Origin: SHVZ01 sp041906305
GTDB taxonomy: Bacteria; Pseudomonadota; Alphaproteobacteria; SHVZ01
DNA: 64,000 nucleotides
Assembly (NCBI GenBank): GCA_041906305.1
Contig: JAYRJL010000001.1
Span: 558,001-622,000, forward strand
Direction: 5' to 3'
Of the stretch, positions 51,697-59,789 are shown in pieces (positions within the stretch are counted from its first letter, which is position 1; every line of letters begins with the position of its first letter). Below the pieces are notes generated by a model. It saw nothing but the letters and a program-made list of their open reading frames with translations. It was not told the origin of the DNA and did no database searches. The translations under genes and the position numbers were made by a program.

Positions 51697-53741
51697 TCCG
51701 GATCGGCATCGACGTCGGCGGGACCTTCACCGACCTGGTCGCCGTTGACGAGAGCGGTCGGTCGATCATCGCCAAGGCGGCCTCGACCCCGGCCGATCCG
51801 TCGATCGGTGTGATCGACGGGCTCACGCGGTTGGCCGAGCTGCTCGAGACCGATCTCGCCGGGCTTTTCGCCAAGACCGACCGCATCGTGCACGGTACCA
51901 CGGTCGCGACCAACGCGCTGCTCGAACGCAAAGGCGCGAAAGTCGGCCTGCTGACCACCGAGGGCCATCGCGACGTCATCGAGATGCGCGAGGGCCTCAA
52001 GGACGACCGCTACAATCTCCGCATGCCGGCGCCGGAGCCGCTGGTGCCGCGCGCGCTCCGCCTCGGCGTCAAGGAGCGCATCCGCGCCGACGGCAAGGTC
52101 GGCACGCCGCTCGACCGCAAGTCGCTCGACCGCGCGGTCGCCCGGCTGAAGAAGGAAGGCGTCGAGTCCGTCGCCATCTGCTACCTGCACGCCTATCGCG
52201 ATCCGCGCCATGAGACAGCGACGGGCAAGGCCGTCAGGAAGGCGATAAAGGGCGCCTATGTCACGCTCTCATCCGAGGTCTTCCCGCAGATCAAGGAGTT
52301 CCAGCGGGTCTCGACCACGGTCGTGAACGCCTATGTCGGCCCCATCCTCTCGCGCTATCTGACGCGGCTCGAGAAGCGGTTGAAGGACGCGGGCTACCCG
52401 GGCCCGGTGCTGATCATCCAGTCCCATGGCGGCGTGACGCCGATCGACGAAGCGATCCGGCTTGCAGCCGGGTCGGTGCTCTCAGGCCCGGCCGGCGGCG
52501 TCGCAGGCTCGCGCTACGCGGCGAGCCTGATCGGCTCCGGCAACCTGATCCCCTTCGACATGGGCGGAACCTCGACCGACATCTCGCTGATCGTCGACGG
52601 CGAGCCGTCGCTGGCGCCGGATCGCAGCGTCGGCGGCCAGAAGGTCGCGCTCAACAGCCTCGACATCGTCAGCCTCGGCGCCGGCGGCGGATCGATCGGC
52701 CGCGTCGACGCCGGCGGATTGCTCTACGTCGGTCCGGAAAGCGCCGGCGCGCAGCCGGGCCCCGCCTGCTACGGCCGCGGCGGCACGCTCGCCACCGTGA
52801 CCGACGCCAACCTGGTGCTGGGCTATCTCGATGCCGGCAACTTCCTCGGCGGCCGCGCCAAGCTCGATGCCGCCGCCGCCGACGGCGCGCTCGACCGGCT
52901 GGCGAAGGAACTCAAGGTCGATCGCGTCGCCGCCGCTTCCGGCGTGCATCGCGTCGTCAACACCAACATGGCCGAAGGCATCCGCCTGGTCTCGGTCCGG
53001 CGCGGCGTCGATCCCCGGCGCTTCGCCTTGCTCTCCTTCGGCGGTGCCGCGGGGCTGCACGCGACGGACGTGGCGCGTCAGCTCGACCTCACGCGCGTGG
53101 TCGTGCCGCGCGTCGCCGCCGTGCTCTCGGCCTGGGGCATGCTCGCGACGGACCTCCGCTACGAGGTCGCGCGCACGCATATCGGCGATGCGAAGCAGCT
53201 GAGACCGGCCGCCCTCAAGAAGCTCTACGAGGAGATGGCGGCGGAAGGCCGCGCGCGGCTGCCGGCCACCTTCGACGGGCCGATCCGCATCCACTACGGC
53301 GCCGACATGCGCTACGGCGAGCAGATCTTCGAGGTCGCGGTGCCTCTGGACGGCGTCGACTGGAATGCCGACGACCCGATGCCCGAGATCGTCGAGCGCT
53401 TCCATCAGCGCCACACCGAGCTCTATACCTACGCGCTTCGCGACCAGGAGGTCGTGCTGGTCAACGCCCGCGTCGCCGTCGTCGGCGTGCTGCCCGACCT
53501 GCCGAAGGAACCGGTGCTGCCCGAGCGCGCGCCGGCGCCGCCGATGGCGCACCGGCGCATCCATCTCGGCGGGTGGATCGAGGCCCCGGTCTACGACTTC
53601 GACGCGGTCGCGCGCGATCAGGTCATCGCCGGACCGGCGATCGTCGAATCCGCGACCACGACGGTGCTGCTCCGCCCGGGCGACCGCGCGAGAGTGACGT
53701 CGGAAGGCTGGCTCGACGTTGCCGTGACGCGATCTCAGTGA
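51693..53741 (+). CDS. hyuA: hydantoinase A/oxoprolinase A subunit
   Basis: A 682-residue HyuA-family subunit with the ATP-binding opening RIGIDVGGTFTDLVAVDE (residues 2-19). Further ASKHA-fold signatures are VHGTTVATNALLERKG near residue 67, SGPAGGVAGSRYAA near 265 and FDMGGTSTDISLI near 288. With HyuB it would hydrolyse or carboxylate a cyclic amide or ketone using ATP, 5-oxoproline being the best guess next to a gamma-glutamyltransferase. It ends the plus-strand run; its last seven bases overlap the convergent cytochrome b561 gene. Confidence 0.92.
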   Translation: MIRIGIDVGGTFTDLVAVDESGRSIIAKAASTPADPSIGVIDGLTRLAELLETDLAGLFAKTDRIVHGTTVATNALLERKGAKVGLLTTEGHRDVIEMREGLKDDRYNLRMPAPEPLVPRALRLGVKERIRADGKVGTPLDRKSLDRAVARLKKEGVESVAICYLHAYRDPRHETATGKAVRKAIKGAYVTLSSEVFPQIKEFQRVSTTVVNAYVGPILSRYLTRLEKRLKDAGYPGPVLIIQSHGGVTPIDEAIRLAAGSVLSGPAGGVAGSRYAASLIGSGNLIPFDMGGTSTDISLIVDGEPSLAPDRSVGGQKVALNSLDIVSLGAGGGSIGRVDAGGLLYVGPESAGAQPGPACYGRGGTLATVTDANLVLGYLDAGNFLGGRAKLDAAAADGALDRLAKELKVDRVAAASGVHRVVNTNMAEGIRLVSVRRGVDPRRFALLSFGGAAGLHATDVARQLDLTRVVVPRVAAVLSAWGMLATDLRYEVARTHIGDAKQLRPAALKKLYEEMAAEGRARLPATFDGPIRIHYGADMRYGEQIFEVAVPLDGVDWNADDPMPEIVERFHQRHTELYTYALRDQEVVLVNARVAVVGVLPDLPKEPVLPERAPAPPMAHRRIHLGGWIEAPVYDFDAVARDQVIAGPAIVESATTTVLLRPGDRARVTSEGWLDVAVTRSQ

Positions 53742-54283
53742 TGGCCGGGTAGCATCCGGGTGAGCGTCCGATCCCGCAGGATCCAGTGGTGGAACAGCGC
53801 GGCCGCCCCGTGGACCGCGGCGGTGACGACGAGCAGGTTCGCCAGCACCTCGTGAATTTCCTTGGCGGTGCGGGCGGTGGCGCGGTTCGGCAGCCAAGGC
53901 GAGGCGATGTCGCCGATGCCGGGAATCGGCAGAGGATCGCCGCGCAGGAACTGGACGAGGATGCCGGAGATCGGCACCAGCAGTAGAAGAACGTAAAGGG
54001 CATCGTGGATCAGCCGGGCCAGTCTCAAGGCCCAGGTCCCGAGCGGGACCGGCTCCGGCGCCGGCGGCTTGTCGACCTGCCGCCAGGCCAGCCTCAGCGC
54101 GAGCACCACCAGGACAAGCAGGCCGGCGAGGATATGCGCGTAGAGCGCTGCCGCACGACTGTCCCTAGGCAGCGCATCGCCCAGGGTGCCGATCGCCCAG
54201 CCGGCCAGGACCAGCAGGACGCTCGTCCAGTGCAGGATCTTGGTGACGGTTCCGTAAGCCGAGGTCGTATTGCGAAGGGGCAT
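53735..54283 (-). CDS. cytochrome b561 family protein
   Basis: A 182-residue four-helix membrane protein of the bacterial cytochrome b561 (YodB/CybB) family. Haem-ligand candidates are His18 (KILHW), His50 (AHILAG), His134 (IHEVLAN) and His148 (VHGAAALFHHW), the normal pattern for two b-type haems. It passes electrons between the quinone pool and another acceptor, and relatives react with superoxide. An FNR-like site lies 63 bases upstream, suggesting oxygen-responsive control. The stop overlaps the convergent hyuA gene. Confidence 0.88.
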   Translation of the reverse strand: MPLRNTTSAYGTVTKILHWTSVLLVLAGWAIGTLGDALPRDSRAAALYAHILAGLLVLVVLALRLAWRQVDKPPAPEPVPLGTWALRLARLIHDALYVLLLLVPISGILVQFLRGDPLPIPGIGDIASPWLPNRATARTAKEIHEVLANLLVVTAAVHGAAALFHHWILRDRTLTRMLPGHH

Positions 54284-54345
54284 GGCAGGCCTCTGGGTTC
54301 GGGCAGCCTTGAACGGTCAGCCTAGGCCCCCCGTCCCCGCGCGCA

Positions 54346-54359
54346 CTGATCCAGATCAA
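54346..54359. promoter_or_regulatory. FNR/Anr-type binding site (near-consensus)
   Basis: CTGAT-CCAG-ATCAA, or TTGAT-CTGG-ATCAG on the other strand, matches nine of ten positions of the FNR/FnrL consensus TTGAT-N4-ATCAA. It lies between the divergent cytochrome b561 and MetX-like hydrolase genes, so it could control either or both. Confidence 0.55.
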
Positions 54360-54411
54360 AGGGCGGACGTGCTAGGATTATTGCCTCTCGACCAGCCTGG
54401 ACACGACATCG

Positions 54412-55428
54412 ATGGGAAAGACCCGGATCGCCCAGATCGGCGACCTGCCGCTCAAGCTCGGCGGCACCTTGCCGAAGGCCGAGCTCGCTTATGTCACCTA
54501 CGGCACGCTCGCGCCGGACGGAAGGAACGCGATCCTGGTGACGCATGGCTACACGTCGAGCCACATGTTCATCGATGGCGGCGCGGGTGCCTCGGAGGGC
54601 TCATGGGGCGCGCTCTGCGGCCCGGGCAAGCCGATCGACACCGACAAGTACTTCGTCGTCTCGTCGAACATGCTGGGCTCGGCGCATGGCTCGACGGCGC
54701 CCCGCAGCATCAACCCCAAGACCGGCAAGCCCTATGGGCCCGACTTCCCGACGCTGACCTTGCCCGACATCGTGCATGCGCAGAAGCGCCTGCTCGATCA
54801 GCTCGGCGTCAAGGGCCTGGTCGTGGTCGTCGGCCCCTCCTATGGCGGCTTCCAGGCCTTCACCTGGGGCGTCGAGTATCCCGGCTTCATGAAGGGCCTG
54901 GTGCCGGTCGTGACCGGCATGCGCCGCCCGCAACAAGCAGATCCGGACGCGACGCTGAAGAAGCTCTCGGCCGATCCGAACTGGAACGGCGGCCGCTACT
55001 ACGACAAGGGCGGCATCCTCCCGACGATGATCAGGATCCGCGAGGAGACGCTCCGGAGCTACGGCACCGACGAGGAGCTGAAGCCCAAGATGCCGAACAA
55101 GGCCGATCGCGACGCCGAGATCACGCGCCAGGCGCGCGCCTGGGCCGAGGCTTTCGACGGCAACTCGATGCTCGCCCTCGGCCGCGCGATGGACAGCTAC
55201 GACGTCACGCCGGACCTGAAGAAGATCAAGGCCAGGGTGATGTTCGTGATCTCGCGCACCGATGCCTACTTCCCGCCGTCGCTGAAGGACGAGGTGATGC
55301 CCGCCCTCAAGGCCGCCGGCGTCGACGGGGAATATTTCGAGATCGACAGCGAGCACGGCCATCTCGCCTCCGGTACCGACGCCGCCAAATGGGCGCCGGC
55401 ACTGGATCGCTTCCTCAAGTCACTCTGA
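54412..55428 (+). CDS. alpha/beta hydrolase, homoserine O-acetyltransferase (MetX)-like
   Basis: A 338-residue alpha/beta hydrolase of the MetX branch. It has the core opening LAYVTYGTLAPDGRNAILVTHGYTSSHMF, the nucleophile elbow G-P-S-Y-G-G-F (Ser near residue 143), the acid region SRTDAYFPP near 280 and the histidine SEHGHLASG near 311. True MetX proteins use GGSMGGMQ at the elbow; this one reads GPSYGGFQ. It may therefore be an esterase or another acyltransferase and not a methionine enzyme. The ATG at 54412 opens MGKTRIAQIGDLPL. An FNR-like site lies 52 bases upstream. Confidence 0.82.
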   Translation: MGKTRIAQIGDLPLKLGGTLPKAELAYVTYGTLAPDGRNAILVTHGYTSSHMFIDGGAGASEGSWGALCGPGKPIDTDKYFVVSSNMLGSAHGSTAPRSINPKTGKPYGPDFPTLTLPDIVHAQKRLLDQLGVKGLVVVVGPSYGGFQAFTWGVEYPGFMKGLVPVVTGMRRPQQADPDATLKKLSADPNWNGGRYYDKGGILPTMIRIREETLRSYGTDEELKPKMPNKADRDAEITRQARAWAEAFDGNSMLALGRAMDSYDVTPDLKKIKARVMFVISRTDAYFPPSLKDEVMPALKAAGVDGEYFEIDSEHGHLASGTDAAKWAPALDRFLKSL

Positions 55429-55447
55429 GATCGAGTCCCCATCGGAA

Positions 55448-55580
55448 CCCTCCCTCGCGTCGTACGCGGGGGAGGGCAGGGTGGGGGCCCGAGCGAGGCA
55501 GATGTCGTAGACACGGTCGTGCCAGTACCATCTGCGCACGGCCCCCACCCCAACCCTCCCCCGGCTTCGCCGAGGGAGGG
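55448..55580. repeat. intergenic palindromic repeat element (about 133 bp)
   Basis: Two terminal hairpins (CCCTCCCTCGCG...CGCGGGGGAGGG at 55448-55476; CCCTCCCCCGGC...GCCGAGGGAGGG at 55554-55580) bracket a longer imperfect inverted repeat (55468-55488 against 55541-55562). Inside that is a perfect GCAGATG/CATCTGC pair (55498-55504 and 55529-55535). The whole element could fold into one large structure. The pattern resembles small dispersed palindromic repeats of GC-rich Alphaproteobacteria; it holds no gene. Confidence 0.7.
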
Positions 55581-55601
55581 GGCACGAAAAGGCACAGACG
55601 G

Positions 55602-56375
55602 ATGCCCGACAGCCAGCCGGTCTATACCAGCGAGACCATCGAGCTTCTGCACAAGCGGGTCAGCGTGCGCCGCTACAAGCCCGATCCGGTGCCGGAGGCG
55701 ATGGTCGAGGCCATCCTGAAGGCGGCGTTCCGCGCGCCGACCTCGTCCAACATCCAGTCCTATTCGGTCATCGTGGTCCGCGACCGCGAGGTCTTGAGAA
55801 AGCTCGCGCCGATCACCAGCAACCAGAAGCATGTTCTCGACGCGCCGGTGTTCCTCGCCTTCTGCGCCGACCTCACCCGCATCGCCTACGCGCTCGACGA
55901 GCACGGCCATTCGGTCGCCGACAACAACATGGAGACGGGCCTCGTCTCCTCGATCGACGCGTCGCTGGTCGGCATGTGCGCGTCGCTCGCCGCGGAATCG
56001 CTGGGCCTTCAGGGCGTGATGATCGGTGCGGTCCGCAACGACGCGACAGCGAGCGCGAAGATCCTGGGCTTGCCCGATCGCGTCTACTGCGTCTTCGGCA
56101 TGTGCCTGGGCTTTCCGGACGAGGCGCCGGAGCGGAAGCCCCGCATGGACTACGCCGGCATGGTCCACTACGACCAGTACGGCACTCAGCGCGGCGCGTC
56201 GGACCTCAAGGGACATCTCGCCGCCTACGATGCGGCGCTGGCGAAACACTACCGCGCGACCGGGCGGGCCACGACCGACGATTCCTGGACCCACGACATG
56301 GACAAGAAGTTCCACCCGTGGCTTCGCGACAAGCTGCGCCAGCAGCTCAAGGAGCGCGGCTTCGACTTCCGCTGA
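55602..56375 (+). CDS. nitroreductase family FMN oxidoreductase (NfsA-like)
   Basis: A 257-residue nitroreductase-family flavoprotein. The FMN phosphate motif R-V-S-V-R-R-Y is near residue 18, followed by FRAPTSSNIQSYSVIVVRD, a mid-region DASLVGMCASLAAESLGLQGVMIG typical of the fold, and a C-terminal extension of about 70 residues as in NfsA/Frp enzymes. It would reduce nitro compounds or flavins with NADPH; the physiological substrate is unknown. The ATG at 55602 follows the palindromic repeat and a weak ribosome-binding site, and the longer frame upstream is an artefact. Confidence 0.85.
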   Translation: MPDSQPVYTSETIELLHKRVSVRRYKPDPVPEAMVEAILKAAFRAPTSSNIQSYSVIVVRDREVLRKLAPITSNQKHVLDAPVFLAFCADLTRIAYALDEHGHSVADNNMETGLVSSIDASLVGMCASLAAESLGLQGVMIGAVRNDATASAKILGLPDRVYCVFGMCLGFPDEAPERKPRMDYAGMVHYDQYGTQRGASDLKGHLAAYDAALAKHYRATGRATTDDSWTHDMDKKFHPWLRDKLRQQLKERGFDFR

Positions 56376-56396
56376 GGTCGACCGCGGAGCGTTCGC

Positions 56397-57845
56397 TCAG
56401 TCGAGCGGCAGGCTCAAGGTCACGCGGAAGCCGCCTTCGGTCCGGTTCTCGGCGACGGCCGAGCCGTTGAGCGCCGTCAGGTTGCGGCGGACGACCCAGA
56501 GGCCGAGACCGAAACCGGCGCCCACTTCCGGCGGGCGGAACGACGATCCGCGCTCGAACAGGTGCGGCAGCCGGTCGGGCGACACGCCCGGCCCGTCGTC
56601 CTCGACCACGAGGTTCGCGAGATTGCCGTCGACCGTCAGCGCGACGCGGATGGTGCCGCCCTTCGGCGAGAAGGTCAGCGCGTTGTCGAGCACCTGATCG
56701 AGGGCGGCGGCGAGCAGGTTGCCGCCCCTCGGCAACACCACGCCGGGATCGGCGACGACACCGATCGCGATGTTGCGCGCGGCGGCGTCGGGCGTGATGC
56801 GCTCGGCCGCGGCTTCCATGATCGTCGCGATGTCGGTCGGCTCCTCGGACGGATCGAGGAGTGCTGCGGCGCTGTCGTCGAGACGGCGCGCCTGCTCGAC
56901 CATGCCGTCGAGCCGGTCGAGGGCTTCCTCGACCGCGGCGAGCGCGATCACGCCGCGTGCATCGTTCGGATCGACGCGGCGGCGCAGCGGCTCGACCGCC
57001 TGGCGGATCGTGCCGAGCGGCGTCTTGAAGGCATGCGCGGTCTCTTCCGCCGCGTCGCGAAGATGGGTCGCGGCGGCGCGCAGGCGCTCGACCATGCGGT
57101 CGAAGGCGGTCGCGACCGGATCGAGCTCGGGCAGGGGATTCGCATCGGCGAAACGCGCCCGCGCACGGCCAGAGGCGATGGTGCGCGCCGTCTGGGCGAA
57201 CTGCCGGATCGCGCCCCGAAGATCGAAGACGATCAGCGCCACTATGATGGCGAAGGCGAGATAGAGCGCGGCGGCGATCTGTACCTCGCGCGATTGCCAG
57301 TAGGGACGGCCGAGGCCGTTGCCGATCTCGGCCGCCACGACGAGCGCCCAGCAGCCGCGCGGCGACTTGACCGGCACGATCGCCGTCGCGATCTCGGCCT
57401 GGCCGTCGCCGCGGTCGCGCCGGACCGCCAAGGGGAAGTCGCCGGCACAGCTCTCGCCGAGGCGATCGAGCACGCCGGATTCCGCGAGGCGCGCGCGCAC
57501 CAGCTCGGCCTCGCCGGGAGCCACGGCCGGCGCGGCGGCGACGAGCAGGAATCCGGATTCCGCCGGCTGCGCCGGCTTGAACAGGAGGCGGATCAGGAGG
57601 CCCTCCTGCTGGAACGGCGTCAGCTCCTCGCTCAGGCGGAAGTTCGGCGCGGTGTCAGCGCGCGCGAGCCTGGGCGCGATCGCCCGGCCGACGGTGAGGC
57701 CGGTGGTCTGGATCGAGGTCAGCATCAGCTGCTGGCGCTGGTCGTCGGCGACGCGGAACACCTCGTAGAGGAGGACCGGAAGCGCGACGAAGAGGACGCC
57801 GAGCAGGATGCCGCGGGCGGCGAAGGAGTGGATCCAGCGCGCCAT
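56397..57845 (-). CDS. membrane sensor histidine kinase
   Basis: A 482-residue sensor kinase with two membrane helices (about 10-28 and 188-207) around a periplasmic sensor of about 155 residues containing two cysteines (133 and 165). HAMP follows, then the HisKA box ETAHAFKTPLGTI with His271, the N-box asparagine Asn388, the G1 box EDDGPG (415-420) and G2 GFGLGL (444-449). All catalytic parts are intact. The A-H-A-F-K-T-P-L box is typical of PhoQ/ChvG-like envelope sensors. The ATG lies one base after the stop of its response-regulator gene, so the pair is cotranscribed. Confidence 0.9.
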   Translation of the reverse strand: MARWIHSFAARGILLGVLFVALPVLLYEVFRVADDQRQQLMLTSIQTTGLTVGRAIAPRLARADTAPNFRLSEELTPFQQEGLLIRLLFKPAQPAESGFLLVAAAPAVAPGEAELVRARLAESGVLDRLGESCAGDFPLAVRRDRGDGQAEIATAIVPVKSPRGCWALVVAAEIGNGLGRPYWQSREVQIAAALYLAFAIIVALIVFDLRGAIRQFAQTARTIASGRARARFADANPLPELDPVATAFDRMVERLRAAATHLRDAAEETAHAFKTPLGTIRQAVEPLRRRVDPNDARGVIALAAVEEALDRLDGMVEQARRLDDSAAALLDPSEEPTDIATIMEAAAERITPDAAARNIAIGVVADPGVVLPRGGNLLAAALDQVLDNALTFSPKGGTIRVALTVDGNLANLVVEDDGPGVSPDRLPHLFERGSSFRPPEVGAGFGLGLWVVRRNLTALNGSAVAENRTEGGFRVTLSLPLD

Positions 57846-57846
57846 C

Positions 57847-58527
57847 TCAGCTCCGCCAGCGATAGCCGTAGCCGGGATAGGCCTCGATCGCATCGAAGTT
57901 GTCGTCGATGTCGCGGAACTTCTGTCGGATGCGGCGGATCGCGGCGCGGACGTTGGTGCGGTAGCCGTCGGCGCCCGAGCCGGCGACGAAGCCCTGGCCG
58001 CGCGCGGCGTCGTAGATCTCGCGATATCCGACGTCGCGGCCGGCGCGCTCCGCGAGCAGCCGCACCATCCTGACCTCGGTCGGCGTCAGCGAGACGGTCT
58101 TGCCGTGCCAGACGACCCGCGCCCCGTCGAAGGCCAGCGCCGTCGTCGCTTCCGGCGTCGGCGCCGCCTTGGCGCCGGCGAGCGCGATCTTGAGACGCTG
58201 GACGACGATCGCGGCGCTCTTCGCCTTGTCGACGAAGTCGACCGCGCCGAGCGTCAGACCGTGCTCCTCGAACACCGGCTCGGCGTGACCGGTGAGGAAT
58301 ACGACCGGCGCGTCGACGCCTGCTTCGCGCAACGCGCGCAGGAGAGCCGGCCCGTCGATTTCCGGCATGCGCCAGTCGAGCACCCACGCGTCCGCGCGAT
58401 GACCTTCGGCCACCCAGGCGAGCGCAGGTGCCGCGCCCGGAAAGTCCTGAACACGAAATCCGGCGTCTTCCAGGTTCGCTGCAAGAAGGCCCCGGAAGGT
58501 GGCATCGTCGTCGACCAGCACGATCAT
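57847..58527 (-). CDS. response regulator, OmpR-type winged helix
   Basis: A 226-residue response regulator with an N-terminal receiver (acidic cluster DDD at 6-8, phosphoacceptor Asp51 in LDWRMP, Thr79, Lys101). The C-terminal winged-helix DNA-binding domain contains LTPTEVRMVRLLAERAGRDVGYREIYDAARG and ends with AYPGYGYRW. It is the output partner of the kinase that follows. The ATG at 58527 is the natural start (MIVLVDDDA); the frame upstream runs antisense through the lipoprotein gene. That lipoprotein gene ends seven bases before, so the stress promoter at 59047 may drive all three genes. Confidence 0.9.
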   Translation of the reverse strand: MIVLVDDDATFRGLLAANLEDAGFRVQDFPGAAPALAWVAEGHRADAWVLDWRMPEIDGPALLRALREAGVDAPVVFLTGHAEPVFEEHGLTLGAVDFVDKAKSAAIVVQRLKIALAGAKAAPTPEATTALAFDGARVVWHGKTVSLTPTEVRMVRLLAERAGRDVGYREIYDAARGQGFVAGSGADGYRTNVRAAIRRIRQKFRDIDDNFDAIEAYPGYGYRWRS

Positions 58528-58534
58528 CTTAGGT

Positions 58535-58993
58535 TCAGCCTCGTTTGGCGGCGGCGATCTGCCTGAGACAACGGTCTCCGTCGCGGCTGGGTGCCGGACG
58601 GCCGTTGACGTCGTAGTGAAGCGCGAAGAAGCCGTTACGTCCTGTGTCGAAATAAAGGTAGATCGCGACCTCGCAGCCGCTCGCACGGTAGCCGAGCACC
58701 TTTGCCGGAGCGACGTCGCGCTCCGACGCCGGTGCGCCGAAGCGCGTGACGATCTCGTCCTGGCGGAGCCCCTCGATCTTGAGAGCATCGGGCGGCAGCG
58801 CCGCGCTCGCAGGCGGCGCGGCAGGTTGCGCCTGCGCCGGACGAGCCGGCGCGGTACCTGGAGATGCAGTCGCCGGTGCCGCCGCGCTCGCCGACGGCGC
58901 CGCAGGCGCCGGGCCGGAGAGCGGCGGGAGCTTGTCGCAGGCGGCGACCAGGGCGAGGGCCGCCACGATCTTTGCGAGACGCGCTAAGGACAT
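58535..58993 (-). CDS. putative lipoprotein with alanine/proline linker
   Basis: A 152-residue predicted lipoprotein. The N-terminal helix ends with a lipobox VAAC (Cys about residue 18), followed by a low-complexity alanine/proline linker of about 45 residues. The conserved-looking C-terminal domain contains LRQDEIVTRFGAPASERDVAPAKVLGYRASGCEVAIYLYFD. That pattern (a small domain in which a helix is followed by RFG-P and a strand pair) resembles BamE/SmpA-like folds; this is a weak structural guess. It precedes a two-component system and has a perfect EcfG promoter upstream, suggesting an envelope-stress role. Confidence 0.72.
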   Translation of the reverse strand: MSLARLAKIVAALALVAACDKLPPLSGPAPAAPSASAAAPATASPGTAPARPAQAQPAAPPASAALPPDALKIEGLRQDEIVTRFGAPASERDVAPAKVLGYRASGCEVAIYLYFDTGRNGFFALHYDVNGRPAPSRDGDRCLRQIAAAKRG

Positions 58994-59046
58994 AGCTTCG
59001 ACGTTATCCAAGGAAGGCGGCCACGGGAAGGCGACGCACCAGTGAT

Positions 59047-59072
59047 AACGCTGTGACAGGGTTTCCGGTTCC
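59047..59072 (-). promoter_or_regulatory. EcfG-type general stress promoter for the lipoprotein/two-component genes
   Basis: On the minus strand GGAAC (59072-59068) is followed after 17 bases by CGTT (59050-59047), an exact match to the EcfG general stress consensus. Transcription would start near 59040, about 47 bases before the lipoprotein ATG at 58993. Confidence 0.7.
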
Positions 59073-59162
59073 GGTGACCGCGCAACCACTTCGGCGCTCG
59101 GGTGCTAGTGCTCCTGGCAAGCCTCGCCCACATGGCGGGGCGGGCAATGAACAGGAGTTGTC

Positions 59163-59378
59163 ATGCGTATCCCCACCGTCCTTGTCCTGTCGGTCCTCGC
59201 GTTCGGCACCGCCGGGTGCTCGAACATGACCAACCAGCAGCAGCGGGCCCTGTCCGGCGGCGCGATCGGCGCTGCGGGTGGCGCGATCGTCGGCTCGCTG
59301 ACGGGCAGCTGGCTGACCGGCGCCGCGATCGGCGGCCTGGGCGGCGCGGCTGTCGGCGCGCTGACCAGCGGTCGATAG
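59163..59378 (+). CDS. glycine-zipper lipoprotein (71 aa)
   Basis: A 71-residue small lipoprotein. The lipobox is FGTAGC (Cys19), then S-N-M-T-N-Q-Q, then a glycine-zipper run of GxxxG repeats (residues 33-66) that would form two tightly packed membrane-associated helices. Proteins of this YMGG/OsmB-like type sit in the outer membrane and are often osmotic or stress induced. The ATG follows ACAGGAG. It diverges from the lipoprotein gene that has the stress promoter. Confidence 0.8.
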   Translation: MRIPTVLVLSVLAFGTAGCSNMTNQQQRALSGGAIGAAGGAIVGSLTGSWLTGAAIGGLGGAAVGALTSGR

Positions 59379-59403
59379 TTTCCATTTTTCAAGGAGTTAA
59401 GCC

Positions 59404-59649
59404 ATGACGCGCATTCGCACGCTTCTCGCGGCGGCCGTCGGGGTGCTCTCGGTGGCTGCCGTGACCGCGCCCGCTTCGGCGCAGACCGTCTACTACGACC
59501 GCTACGGGCGGCCGTACTACCGCACATACGATCCGCCGCCGCCGGCCTATTACTATCCGCCGCCGGCCTATGTGTACCGGCCGTATCGTCCGCGGGTGTA
59601 CTACCCGCCGACGCCGCGCCCGGGCTTCAGCTTCTACTTCTCCAGCTGA
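59404..59649 (+). CDS. small secreted proline/tyrosine-rich protein (81 aa)
   Basis: An 81-residue exported protein. The signal peptide ends APASAQT near residue 27. The mature part is nearly all tyrosine, proline and arginine, in irregular repeats such as PPPAYYYPPPAYVYRPYRP. It has no fold I can name and probably stays extended at the cell surface or in the periplasm. It lies 25 bases after the glycine-zipper gene with an AAGGAG ribosome-binding site and is likely cotranscribed. Similar YP-rich small proteins are common in Alphaproteobacteria without known function. Confidence 0.7.
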   Translation: MTRIRTLLAAAVGVLSVAAVTAPASAQTVYYDRYGRPYYRTYDPPPPAYYYPPPAYVYRPYRPRVYYPPTPRPGFSFYFSS

Positions 59650-59789
59650 CCTCGAGACCCGTCTCGTCGGATCGCCGTCCGCGGGCCGGGGTCGGTTGTG
59701 GGGATAGCCACCTCGCCAAGTGTGATGGCGTAGCGGGCGTCGTTGCCGGTCCTCCGCGGCCAGGCGACGGCGCCCGCACTCTGTCCGCG

